NCBI RefSeq assembly: GCF_015832195.1
Contig: NC_052031.1
Location: forward strand, 7,007,850-7,071,849
DNA from: Motacilla alba alba
Taxonomy: Eukaryota > Chordata > Aves > Passeriformes > Motacillidae
Direction of reading: 5' to 3'
Length of the DNA stretch: 64,000 nucleotides
The position numbers were made by a program, and so were the translations under genes. Positions 13,901 to 25,311 of this stretch are shown here, in pieces. The notes under the pieces were generated by a model. The model did not search any database. It had not been told where the DNA came from and saw only the letters and a program-made list of their open reading frames with translations. Each line of letters starts with the position of its first letter. Positions within the stretch are counted from its first letter, which is position 1.

Positions 13901-16900
13901 TTAGAAAGCTGTAGTAAGGTTGACTAATGGACCTAGAAAACAAAACTCCTTTTTCTTGGGTTTGTTCTGGTACTGCCTGTTTAACGAATCTTGTCCAAAT
14001 AAATTAATCACCACCTCTTAGTATCTTTATCTACCCATTGGGGCAAAAGGCCTGCCTGGAACTTCATAAACATTTTGTGAAAAACAAGTTTTTGCATACT
14101 GTCTAAAATAATTTTGAGCAAGATTACATATGGAGTTGTCTCAGGAAATCCATACATTTTCCAGCATGTGTAATAACAATGGTCAGGAACAAAACAAAAC
14201 TGCAGGTTAAAGTTACCAACTCTTCTCAGCATGGTAATTCATTCTGTAGAATGCAGGAGGAAATGCATACTCTGAGATTCTCAGATTAGATGGTACTTTT
14301 CAAAACACAGTGTTTAGGATTTTACCATTAGGCTGCAAGATTGCAACCCAAGTTTTCTAACCCTTTAATACATTCTAATTGGTTAAATGTCACTTGGTTA
14401 CACAGAAAGAAAAGTAAGCCTGGAACTATGTTAGATTACCATCTGCCCAAATGTTGAAATTATTGTGAAACTCTGCCTAGCAGGAAACTGGCTGTTAGCT
14501 TTCCTCCCTTGTTATTCTTTCATATATTGCTGGGAGACACTCGGGAGTTCAATTGAAATGTCTCATACTGTTTAACTGGAAGAAATCTAGCAATGAGGAA
14601 CTAGCTGCAGTGGTTCAGGATTTTGTTTTACTCAGAGCTTTTTCTTTCCCATCCCCAAACTGAGGGACAAATGATCAGTATATGCCATTTCTTGCTGCTT
14701 TGACATAATAGCTGTTTAAGGCTGAAGAAATGGATTATGAACATTTAGAAACAAAGCTGGTGTGAGTTTCTCAGAGATTTTGGGATGGGACTCTCAATCT
14801 AGGATTAAATTACGGGGGAAAAAAATCCCAGTTGTTTTAACAATATGCTGTATTCCCCCACAAATTAGCCAGGGCAGCCTTGGTAATTCCTTTATGTAGG
14901 CCTAAAGAGAGTCACACCTGTAGGATTTGTGTCCATGTAAGGAACTGAAATTTGTCCTGCCCATGCTCTGCCAACCAAGCGTGACTCAGCTCCCAACTAG
15001 AAACAAGATTAGTTTGAGCTAATAACCTTTAGATCTGTCTGCAGGGTACTAGTTTAGGACTTTTACACAGGCAATTCTGTGCCTTTGAAGTCAAAATGTT
15101 TGCGGCTAATATTGGAAAGCACAGATCCAATCTTAAGTGTCCGGTTCCACCTGAAAACCAGCTGAACAAGGAAACTTGATTGCCCGAAATTCAATGGTAT
15201 GTTCCAGACTAAAAGTAAACATATTTAAGTCTTGTCAGCTGAAGCATTTGGGCATTCTCTTTCATTAATGTGAAAATGCTTTAGTGCAGAGGAGTAGGAA
15301 CTTCTTAAGAAGAAAAGCTTTTTATTTTAAACCTCATTCTGCCTGAATCTTTATCAACTAAGAGATGGAGGCCACTCACAGCAAACATTAAGAAATACTT
15401 AGTTGATCAGGGTTTCTGATGAGCTTGTTTTTGAAATGAAACACACATTAGAAATGGAAAAGGACTTAAAAGAATTGGTCACTGTAGCTACTAAACTCAT
15501 CTGTCAGGGCTGTAGTGGCATTTTACTTCAAGACAGGTGAGAGTGACTTGTGTTCTCTAGGCTTAGCAAAACCTGGGACTCACTGTGATGCTCAAGGTGA
15601 CAAGAAGCAGTGATAACAGACTCATGCATGGTAATGCCCTACCAAAGGATCGTGTTTGAAATGTCACGAACTGCTTTTTGGAAAAGGAAAAAGGAGTATT
15701 CTGAGCACAGTGATTATTCTGAGGTATGGGATGATTTCCTCGAAAGCAGCAGTGGGAGCTGCTGTCACTGAGGATGTATCAGTTCACAGAGGTAGAAAGC
15801 TGACTGTTAACTGAGAGTTTGTAAGATTGATTCTGCTTTTTGAGTTCCCACAAGGCCCAGAGAGTAGACTTGCAACTGCACTGAAGAGTCCTGAACCAGC
15901 TGCAGATCCTCCACGTGGCTGCAGTGGGGATTGGAGGTCATCCCACCATGGGCAGGTGCCAACACGCAGCTGGAGCTGTGACAGTTTGGCTTTGACTATC
16001 CCAGCACCTGAGGTGATCAGCAGTGACTCACAGGAAGGCTCCCATGGGGAACAGCAATTCTCCCATCACTACCAATGAGCCAGTGCTTATGCACTTTTCT
16101 GGATCAGGGCCAGAGAGAAACTGTACTCTCACAGGCTATAAATCTGATGGTGGCAGTAGACAGGACAGGTGTGGGAAAGCTGCAGTCTGCGTTCCAAGCA
16201 TGCAACCATTTAGAATTACATTATTTCTTCAAAAACAAAGAGTTCAAGAGTTCAGCCTTCACACAACATATGTTGCCATGCACAATACATGATCTTTAAA
16301 TCTCAGCAGCAAGACAATCACAACTGCAAAGCTTCTCTCTTTCAAAGAGCAGGCACTTCTACGTTAAACAGTACTTCAACTAATTTCAGACACTGAAGCT
16401 AACTTGATCCCTAAGAGAAGTCAGAACATTTGCCTTCACCTGCAGTTCCTCTGGCTGGCCTGAGGCTTGGTTTGCCTGTCAGATTTTACACTGCTGATTC
16501 GATAACCACTAATCTCAGCAGGCAAAAATCTTGACCACAACAACCTCATGTTGACTTCAGTAGCACCTGGATCTCACCCAGCACATAAACCTGTGTCAGT
16601 GCACATTAGATGGGAGCTGCTAGACAGACATCCCTGGGAGATGCCAAGTCTTCTAGACCATAGAGGATCAAGGTAGCATTCTTATACCTTCCTCCAAGAA
16701 CAGCCTTTAAACTGGAAGATTGTTTTGTCCCCAAAGTCCATATATAAATTAAGATCCCTAGCAATGCCCTCCAATTGTTATTATGAGACCCCCTCCTCTG
16801 CCTCTGCCTGACTTGGATGTAAGGAATCCCCCTTCCACTTCAAACACTGTGATCTACAGGGGAAAGAACTCAGAGCTGTTTTAATGGGCCTGGTGATGAC

Positions 16901-18501
16901 AGCCAGACTGATGTGGTGGGAGCAGTGAAGACCATGGCTTGAGGTGTCTTCTGTGCCCTCAGAGAAGATTCCTCATTTCTCTGTGGCTTAGAGAAAAACA
17001 CTGTGATAAACTCAACCCTTCCTTTTACAAGGGACATCACACAACTTTTAGCAGGTGGATACTTTCCACCAGCTGTTTCCATTTCTGGTCTGGAAATGGG
17101 GACTTGAAGATAAAATGCTTTCAGTCCTATTACTCTGAGTGATCTGATTCTTTTCTGTTCCGAGTTTCATAGTCTGAGTGTACACTTTTCTGAGTGTGTT
17201 TTCACTACAAACAAGACATTCTGGCAAACAAATACTGCTCCTCGTAGCAAAACCAGTGGTTTATCACAGGTTGAAATGGCAAAACTTTGCTTGGCACAGC
17301 TCTTCTGGACTAAGTGCTTGGTAGTGCATTGAAAACCAGACTGAAAAGTCAGAGCCACATGCACTCCAGTACCTCCTAAATAAACAATGCTGATAGCCAA
17401 GTTATACCAACTTGGACAGAACTGAAAAATGAAGCAAGACAGTATTTGTGTCTCTGTGGTCAGATGCATGTCAAGATTTTGCAAGTTCATTAAAGTTTTG
17501 AGAAATGACAAGGCAGAGCTTAAACTTCCTTTTAGCAAGATGACCTTATGTCATCTCAGATTCCATGATGGGCAGGAAATATCTACAATGCAGTTCCTTT
17601 TCACTGATTTGTCACCATCTTAGCTGGCTGGAAGTTCCAATCCACCAAAAAGTGGAACCTGCCTGTTCTTCATGGCCTCCTATCATTACAGTCATGTTTC
17701 AGTGTATTGCAATGCTGACAAAATTAGGACAATTTTTAGGCTCACCTGAAAACTCAGCCCCACTGCCCATTTCTTTTCTTCTCTGAAACTAACTTTAATG
17801 GATATTGTGGTCCTCCAGACAAGATGAAATTCTTAGCATCATCAGTTCTCCTGAGCTTCACACTAAGAACTTCCACGTTTCTCACATGAGACACCAAACA
17901 ACCATCTGACCTTCAGCTGCTACTAATGGGTAAATCATAGACACGGTAGACTTACAGGAAAATCCTTGGGCATTTCATTAATAGCCTTCTGAAACATCAA
18001 GTACAGTGACCTCATTGAATTTCTTACAGAAAGTCTGATGATTTGGCTCAAGGGATAGCAGATGTTCAACAAAACCAATTATCAAATCAGTGATTTTGAG
18101 AACTGTCCAAATTCAAACTGAAATATCAATTAGTGATGGAATTTTAATGCTGCCTCTGGCAGGATCTGTGATATAACAGTGATTTTAGAGTCATTTCCGT
18201 AGCAATTTCCTTCCGAAGACTAGTCCATTTCCTGAACTTCATGACCACATAATGAGATTTGTCAACAACAAAATCACAAACAATGCTGTTTGCAAGGCAT
18301 GCTCTGGTCAAAGGTTGTGTTTGGTGAAGAAATTATGTCAGGAAACATAATGTCTATGTTAGCCATGCACATATAGTTGCATTGCAAACAGAGGCAATCC
18401 TGTTGCTACACAGCTACAACTGAGTTGCATGTCTCACACAGGAATTTTACCAGATTTACTCTCACATCACACAACGGCAAAAACTTTTTAAATTCACCTA
18501 C
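10996..18501 (-). other. FRMD4A: FRMD4A intron, 7.5 kb
   Basis: This intron lies between the microexon at 18502-18524 and the exon at 10912-10995. It contains an A-rich run near 13425-13453 and otherwise unique-looking AT-rich sequence. No coding exon or repeat family was recognised. Confidence 0.9.
13425..13453. repeat. A-rich run
   Basis: Long A runs are broken by GG. AATAAA-like sequence is included, but no retroposed gene body or target-site duplication could be recognised. Confidence 0.9.
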
Positions 18502-18524
18502 CTTGAAAAATCTCCCTTTGCCTC
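18502..18524 (-). CDS. FRMD4A: FRMD4A 23-nt microexon, FERM F2 lobe
   Basis: This microexon of 23 nt encodes EAKGDFS plus AG of a split Ser codon. It is recognised because EAKGDFSSNEVV of human FRMD4A is rebuilt exactly when it joins the exon at 10912-10995. The acceptor ends TTTTACAG after a long pyrimidine-rich tract with CUCU motifs. The donor is AAG|GTAGGT. The first bases of the exon are GAG, so the junction reads CAGGAG, a tandem NAGNAG acceptor. The second site would remove one Glu, but GAG is normally a poor acceptor. The length is not a multiple of three, so the frame of the FERM domain depends on its inclusion. Confidence 0.95.
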
Positions 18525-20982
18525 CTGTAAAACAAGGAAGAGAAATCGAAAATATATAATTAAAAACAGAAAAAAAAAAACAGAGAAGAAAAGGCTGTTC
18601 AAGATTTTCCATTTGCAAAATTCATTTAGCAGCAATTTCCTGTTGTAATTGATTCCTCATGTAGGTTTTGGAACCAGTATCTAATGTCAAGTGCCATGAT
18701 ACAGTGAGTTGGGCAGATTAACAAACAAAAGATCTACTACAGGACCAGATGTTTCCTCATTCTGCTGTGGATACCTAAGATGCTACAGGAAATGCCAGGA
18801 AATAAGAAATTCTGGGTGCTACATGACTAGAAAATCTCTGAAGTCTCAGTGGCTTTGCAAGCTCTGAGACTGCAACTCCCCTGACTTTTTTTACAAGTAT
18901 TCTGTCCATTTTCTAGAACCTAGACTTTCAAAAAGCTTGCTCACTGTCAGCTTTCAAGGGGATGCAAGACACAGGTTTCTTAATTCCTTGCTGGGTGTTT
19001 GGGGAAGTATTTAGCTCCCTTACTTGTACATCTAGATACTTCTATTTATTACCATCACAGCCTGATGTTAAAGGGTTGGATAATGTTCCACTACAGTAGT
19101 TAGTCTTACTGCACACATGGAGAATCCTCAGAATCTGGTGAGTGCCCTCTGCAATAGATTTAGCACACATTTTGCATTTTCCTTTTACCACAGACAATAT
19201 GCCTTTCACATGATTCATGCTAAAGCACCTCATTTGCCACCAGCTACACAGAAAGCACAGTGCAAGAATGTAATTTGTGCAGTGAGGGAGTTTCCACTGC
19301 CAAAAGGACTGGGCTTTGTGTTCAGGTCTTTTGTCTTTACATCCATTCATCTACCCGCAAAACCTGCCAGCCCACGTCCAGTGGTGTTTCAGTCCTGAGG
19401 CTGGGGTAAAGTTCAGAGCTCTGGTGGTACTTTAATTTGTTCTGGTAATAAAACAATTTGAAATAGGGCTGCAGACTAAATCATTTGAGTTCTGACAGAC
19501 CTTTACTATCATTCCATTTCCCTCTGAGTGAACTGAAGGGCAGACAAGCACTTCTCTGGTTAATAGGAAGGAGTCTTTCAGCATGTCATGATTACAGTTC
19601 AACACAGAACAAAGCCCAAAGGATATTCTCTTGCATGCATGGGTGTGAGCATACTGAGTTTAAAAAATAATTTTGTAGGGCATATGCTTCATAATTCAGT
19701 GCTTTGACCTAAATGGTGCAGCAAGAAGTAGAGCAAAATGCAGTATGATTCCTTTTGTTTTGCTTGGATCCTGTCACAAACATGGGTTGTAGTAGTTTCT
19801 GGTTACAGGCAGCAAAGGTGTGGCTTGTTTTGACTGTTTTCATTAAGTTATACATCAAACTACTACAGGAATAAGCGTAACATCCTGTGTTTGTGGCAAG
19901 AAACAATCCCAGCAACAAGGGTTAGTTACAGCTCCGGGTCTGGCTGTACAATTACTAAGCACTAAGTTATTCACTAGGATGAGCAGACAATAGATTCATA
20001 ACCCCACTGCTGCTCCTCACAATGAGCCCGTTGTTTGATGTGTATTCCCCCAACAGCCAATATGTGATTTCTATAATGTGCTGCTAATTGAGTCCTCCAT
20101 CCTGACTCTCTCGTTCCATTCTTGTTACATAAAATGATTTTAATGAAGGTTCAAATCCCTACACATTAATTGCTTCTTTAACATGGCAAGTGCTCTAGAA
20201 GTGCAGTGCATTGTTATTTATTAGTGCAGTCTGATGAGCTGGCTTGTCTGCTCACATGGCTCCTCATAGCTTCATGGCTGATGGGAAAAAAATTAAAACT
20301 ACACACTGTAAGAGAGGGGAAACAAAGATCATCTGACAATTACATCTGATCTGCTCCCACAGTCATGTTTCTAAAAAGAGAACTTTCACAAAACCCACCC
20401 TCTCTACCGTGAAAATGTTCCCTTCTGGGAACCAGACATTTACCAAACGCTGCTTGGTCATTTGCTCTCTGACCCTTTTCCCTCTTCTTGAAGAACAAAA
20501 CTTTGAAAGACAATATTTAGAAAGGTCTTTTAAGCATTCTGCCCACGTTGGAGAATACAGACAGTTGCATATGTAGAAGCTTATGTAGCTCATCAGAGAA
20601 CCAAGCCCCACTGGGAGAACAAATGCAAGTCAAAAAAAAACCACCATTGCATATGGATTTCACCTGGGAATTTGCATTCATCACTTAGAGTTTCTCTGGC
20701 TGTACATCATACCCCAGAGTCTTGGATATCTGTGCTGGTGCAAACATAACACATTTCTCTATGCAAAATGTTGAGCACTAGTACCTGCTCCCTGAGTGGG
20801 GAGGTCTAGTTTGAGAGCCTTCTATACCTATTTTGGCAGAAACAATGAAAACGGTTCAAAGACATCTTTTTCCTGCAACTGGGGGGAACTCCTACACTTC
20901 CACACAGCCACTGTGGATTTGATAAATCAAAACATTTAATGCAGCATAAGGAAGCACCAAGTGAGAGAAGGTGGGTGCTTAC
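18525..20982 (-). other. FRMD4A: FRMD4A intron, 2.5 kb upstream of the microexon
   Basis: This intron ends at the microexon. In the sense strand its last 90 nt are strongly pyrimidine-rich, with a run of ten T, a CTTCTCTG motif and TTTCTCTTCCTTG, then TTTTACAG. Such tracts bind U2AF and PTB, which suggests the unusually short exon relies on it. An AT-rich block at about 20020-20230 resembles a conserved non-coding element (see the findings). Confidence 0.9.
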
Positions 20983-21039
20983 CTGCAAGATGTATGCAGC
21001 CAGTTCAAACACCACTTCACTGTCAACCTCAATGAGTTC
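20983..21039 (-). CDS. FRMD4A: FRMD4A coding exon, FERM F2 lobe helix
   Basis: This 57-nt exon encodes exactly 19 codons, ELIEVDSEVVFELAAYILQ, in phase 0 at both ends. It forms a helix of the acyl-CoA-binding-protein-like F2 lobe. The acceptor is TTTCAAG after a pyrimidine-rich stretch, and the donor is CAG|GTAAGC. Compared with the human sequence as I recall it, there are two conservative changes: Asp to Glu at the fourth residue and Ser to Ala near the end. The next exon in the transcript is only 23 nt long. If that exon were skipped, the CAG codon ending this exon would be followed by CAA and a TGA stop. Confidence 0.97.
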
Positions 21040-21682
21040 CTTGAAAGGTGAAGAAAACAAGAAAGAAAAAGCAAGTTGAGCTGCTGTAAGAAGGACATAC
21101 ATCTCCTCCCCACTATTGCATGGTGGAGCATGCAGTGCCAGTTTTCTCCCTTGGCTAGGCTTCAAAGTATTCCCTGTGCTCCTGGAGACAAAAGGAAGGG
21201 AGAATCTGCCCACTCAGATATGGAAAAAGCCAAATATTCAGTGTAATGCACTGGTTAATGAAGCATAACTGGATGGCATGAAGGGATTCCTGGGGGAGGA
21301 GTGAGGAGAAGGCAGGTGGAAGGGGTAGGATCAGGGTACATTTTATTTTCTTGTGTGGTTTAGTGAAAAGCAGTCTAGGATACAGATTTTCTTTGCCCTC
21401 AGACATGACCACGGTTCAAGGGAACACAGCTTTGTCCTTGGCTCACAGAAGTAAGGAATGAGAATTTGTCTTTGACACGCTGAGGTGGTATCACAGCCCC
21501 CACTGGACTCCCCTGGCCCTTGCAAAAGGTAAACTCAATGGAAAATGAACCATATTTGCTCTTGCAGGATTTGAGCCCTAGTTGTGTCCTTTTCACCCCC
21601 CAAGAGCACTGAGGCTGAGGGTGGTTTGAGAATGAGCTGTGACAGCAAGTCTTTTGGTGGATCTTCCTTGCTCCATTTTATA

Positions 21683-21743
21683 GGGTTTACTTGGACACCC
21701 TGGTCACACGAAGGGGTTTACTTGGACACCCTGGTCACACGAA
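21683..21743. repeat. Tandem duplication, 31-bp unit, two copies
   Basis: Two adjacent copies of a 31-bp unit starting GGGTTTACTTGGACACC are identical over 30-31 bases (21683-21713 and 21714-21743). Their identity suggests a recent duplication or a small variable repeat. Confidence 0.93.
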
Positions 21744-22118
21744 CAACACGGATGGTCCCAGCAGATCCTCTCAGGATTCCTCTGCTGTGCCTGAGACAGC
21801 AGTTACAGAACCAAGGAGTCTAGGCACTGCTCTGGCTGAATGTGCAGAATGCAGTCCAAGCATCAAAGATGCTTCAGATGGGAGGCACAAGCATTACTCT
21901 GGAGGCCAAGCATGCTATTCCTGACTCTCTGGTCCCAGCCTTAGGGAAGCTAATGGGCTTTTACTGAGATAATGCTTAGGTCTCTATTCTGCAACTAGAA
22001 CTCCTATGGACATGGCCCAGTAAACTGGGTCACTGTTCAGCTCATTCCTGTAGTGGTTTTTCTGTTGTATTTATTTAAGCTGCTGTTTTTAATATTTTAG
22101 TTCATCTGGCAGAAAATG

Positions 22119-22140
22119 AGTGATCTAAATATAGATCACT
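22119..22140. repeat. 22-bp palindrome
   Basis: AGTGATCTA and its exact complement TAGATCACT flank a 4-nt centre (AATA). It is too short for a named element and may be a dimeric factor site or chance. Confidence 0.7.
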
Positions 22141-23165
22141 GCTGTGATCCATGCTCCAGCCAACTCACGGCCACACCTCATTTACAAGCCACAATTGCTG
22201 CATTGGCTTGTCTCTGGCAAAATAAAAAACAAAGGGAACAAAAACACAGGATAAGATCCAGGTGTCCTCGGCTTTCACTAGTGCCAGCTTTTTAAAATAA
22301 GTTTACCTCTTTCATAACAACTCCTTGGGGAGTGAAGAGCAGCTCTGCTACGGGCGATAAACACGCCTTTCCCCTCTCAGCTGAGCCGCCTGAGTCACGC
22401 AGGCACCTGCACCAATGACGAGCCTGTGCCAAGGGAAGCGGCTGGTGCAAGAGGTTGATTCAGCTGCAGGCAGGGCTGGGCTGGGGCTACCAGGCACATC
22501 CCATAGCATAGGGCAATGCAGAGTAGAACCAGAGCACCTGGTCTTCCTTCTGTCCGGAAGCATCAGGCATGGCACGGACAAACCAGCCCGTGCAACCACG
22601 TGTCGATGCTATGGCAAGTCTGTACTGGCAGGTGAAGTGGGCCAGAGCCCATTCTCTGGCCCTAAGGGTACCTGGGGAGCAGTAGAGCTCATGACTAAAC
22701 CCTCACCCTCTCTCCCCCAGTCCCAGATGGGGTTTCCACCACTGTGTTGCCTGTTGGGAACAGGTGCGCATCCTTGATTGGTGCCTCGATCTCTGCCTGG
22801 GGCAGAGCTAGCTGGCACAGGCCAAAACCCACGCCAGAACGTGCGAGTCATTAAACAGCCTGTCTGATCAAGGGACAGTACCTGATGCCAAGCCCTGTCT
22901 GCTTTGGTAGTACAAATGTGGCTTGGCCTTTCTGGCAAAAGTGTCTTGCTGGTCCTGTGCAAGGGTTTGGGTGCGTGGGTTCACGAATGACACGCTACTC
23001 AACAGGGCTGGTGAGTGGGGGCAATGGGTACAGGCAGAGGAGCACGGCACTCAACACGTGGCCAGGTGGCACTCCAGTGACCAGCAGCCCCAAACTAGGC
23101 CTCGGTTTTATTCTTTCCCACCCTGAGCAAGGGGATGTTTGAGGAGGTGTGTCTGGAGAAGCAAC

Positions 23166-23234
23166 AGGGAAAGGTCTGAGGTGCAAGCACAGTGTTAGTT
23201 CCTAACACTGTGCTAGCACCTCAGACCTTTCTCT
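23166..23234. repeat. Near-perfect inverted repeat (33-bp stem, 3-nt loop)
   Basis: The arms 23166-23198 and 23202-23234 pair over 33 positions with one A-A mismatch and one G-T wobble, around a 3-nt centre at 23199-23201. The core arms read AAGGTCTGAGGTGC and AGCACAGTGTTAG against their complements. Such a long fold-back could be a small foldback element, a hairpin RNA source or a replication-born palindrome. No family was recognised. Confidence 0.9.
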
Positions 23235-24626
23235 ATTTCATACACATTTATCTTTCTGGGCTTCAGGGGAGCCAGGGCTGGAGGTATCCATGGGAAGTCA
23301 AATAAGGAAATTTTTGGTGCAACAAGGAAGCTCTCAAGCTTTGGCAGCATGCGACATCATGTGCTAGCTGCCGGAATGACAAGCACTGGCTGTGCTTAGA
23401 CACCAAATTCCCCACAACATTACATTACGAGGAATCTGCCAGGCTGGGTGCTCGCCCTGAGCCTTAGAAGACACTTTGCACCCAACTTCCAAATTCAGTG
23501 CCTTTTTCAATAGCACAGCGTGGCTTATTGTGGCTGGAAGTCAAATGGGGAAGGATCTGCATGGGAGATTGGGGCTTCAGCAGGGCTATTTTTGGATAGA
23601 GACGCTCAGCTTGAATGTGCACAGTAATGGTTTCAGGAGAGGTCAGACTAAAATAGACCAACTTAGATCTGTGGGCACGTTGTTTTCTTTATTCTGTTCC
23701 CCTCTTCTTCTTATTAAGCTTTCTCCAAAAAAAGAACAACAGTGTAAGCTTTTCCTGGCAGTACTTCAAAAAGGAACTTTTCCCCAGGAACCAAAACGTG
23801 ATGCTCACTGAGCTTGTTGCTGGAGAGGGCTGACTAAGCACATCTAATTGCAGCCTTGCCGGAGAGCAAAGCACTGCACAGCTCAGCTCAGCAGCCCTGC
23901 CTAGTTCCTGGGCACTGAAAAAAAGGAATTTTCTGGCTTCTGCCCTGCATTTCAGAAAATACAAAGTTAGTGCCTGCATTTTAGGACATATAAATGTCAA
24001 GTGAGGGTCCAGATTGGGTGTAATCTACTTGGCTTAGCAGGTGACAAACGTGCTGAAGGTTGTGGGATGGCAGAACAATCTCTCCCTGATTACATCTGTC
24101 TTTTCCTACCACTTCCTCTCTGGCAGATGGAGGTGAGTCACAGGAATGGCCTCTGCCAGCACAGAGGGAGGTAGGAGGATCCTCCCAGGGAATCCCAGCT
24201 GCTGACAAACCTCTCCCAGTCCCAGACATCCAGCCCACCTGGCTGAGTCTGCACACTGCCAATCTCCACCACAGCGTGGTCTGGGGCTGGTTGATTTTCT
24301 AAACCTTGCCATGCACAGCTGGCTTGTGGCACGAGAGGGATCAGCTTCATGGCTCTGCTGTGGGCACCCCTTCAAGCTGAGGATGTGCCAGGATGCCTTA
24401 TCTCTGGCACAGAGTACCTGGCAAGGGGCTGCTCTGAGGGGCAGTGCCAGGGACAGCAGCCTGGTCTTCCAGCAGTGTACCAGGGAGGGCAATTACTCAT
24501 ACAAAAACATTGCTCAGTCCATAGCTTGTTCCTCTACAAGGTGATTTTTGGTGCATATTCACAGACTCCTTTACCCCACTCACATATAAACCCATAAACT
24601 CGTCCTGTCTCGCAAATCTGAGGTCA

Positions 24627-24960
24627 CTTGGCTCGTTCAGCCTGGAGAAGAGGCTGAGGGGAGACCTCATGGTGATCTGTAACAGGATTGAAGGGACAGG
24701 CGCTGAACTCTTATCTGGAGAACAGTGACATGCCGAGGGAATGACACGAAACTGACACAGGGTTGGATATCAGGAAAAGCTTCTTCACCCAGAGGGTGGC
24801 TGGGCACTAGAACAGGCTCCCCAGGGAAGTGGTCACAGCACTGAGCCTGACAGAGTTCAAGATACCTTTGGACAACACTCTCAGGAACATGGTGGGTTCT
24901 TGGGGTTTATGGGGTGCACAGCCAAGAGCTGGACTCGACGATCCTTGCGGTTCCCTTCCA
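24627..24960 (+). mobile_element. CR1 LINE, 3' end (5'-truncated)
   Basis: The stretch matches the 3' untranslated part of avian CR1 elements. The landmarks in order are TTCAGCCTGGAGAAGAGGCT, GGGGAGACCTCAT, ATATCAGGAAAAGCTTCTTC, CCCAGAGGGTGGCTGGGCAC, CAGGCTCCCCAGGGAAGTGG and GGACTCGACGATCCTTG. It is oriented left to right, antisense to FRMD4A. The 5' truncation just before TTCAGCCTGG is usual for this family. The usual short tandem repeat of ATTCTATG type at the very end is not evident. The landmarks are somewhat diverged, so this is not a recent insertion. Confidence 0.93.
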
Positions 24961-24964
24961 GCTG

Positions 24965-25105
24965 AGGCCGCTCCATCTTTCCCTCTCCCCCTCTCCCGTC
25001 TCACACGCCGCTGCCCCGAGCCCAAAGATGGCGCCCGCGCCGCACTGCCGCCCTCTGCGGGCCGGAAACCCTCACGGCAGCCACTCGGCCCAGAGCGGGT
25101 TTTTA
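24965..25105. promoter_or_regulatory. CpG-rich patch with CTCF-like and YY1-like motifs
   Basis: About 140 bp immediately after the CR1 3' end is GC-rich and keeps at least 15 CpG dinucleotides, in sharp contrast to the surrounding intron. It contains AAGATGGCGCC at 25025-25035, one base from the YY1 consensus. On the minus strand 25046-25061 reads CCCGCAGAGGGCGGCA, which agrees with the CTCF core consensus at 15 of 16 positions. It may be an insulator or a minor promoter inside FRMD4A. The regulatory role is inferred. Confidence 0.5.
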
Positions 25106-25279
25106 ACACAAACCCAGACATTTCCTTCTAAATACAAGCCAGTTTATGATTTCAGCAGCGCAGATTCCCTCCTGCCAGCCACAAGAGTTACTTCCAGGAC
25201 TGTTTTACCTCAGAACCACTCTCTGACAGGAAAGCTGCTGCCAAGTGCGGTGGCAGCTGAAGACAAGGAGTGAGGGAAT

Positions 25280-25311
25280 GAGGAGGAGGAGGAGCAGGAG
25301 GAGGAGGAGGT
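25280..25311. repeat. GGA trinucleotide repeat, interrupted once
   Basis: GGA units occur on both sides of one GCA interruption. In the FRMD4A transcript this is a CCU-rich tract about 108 nt beyond the donor of the exon at 25419-25503. It is a purine/pyrimidine mirror tract that could form triplex DNA or bind pyrimidine-tract proteins. Confidence 0.9.

Noticed and set aside
20148..20158. GGTTCAAATCC, a match to the tRNA B box
   Set aside because: No A box, no cloverleaf stems and no terminator at the right distance.
22300..22450. Possible promoter from scattered CpGs
   Set aside because: CpG density is only slightly raised and no core promoter or factor motif stands out.
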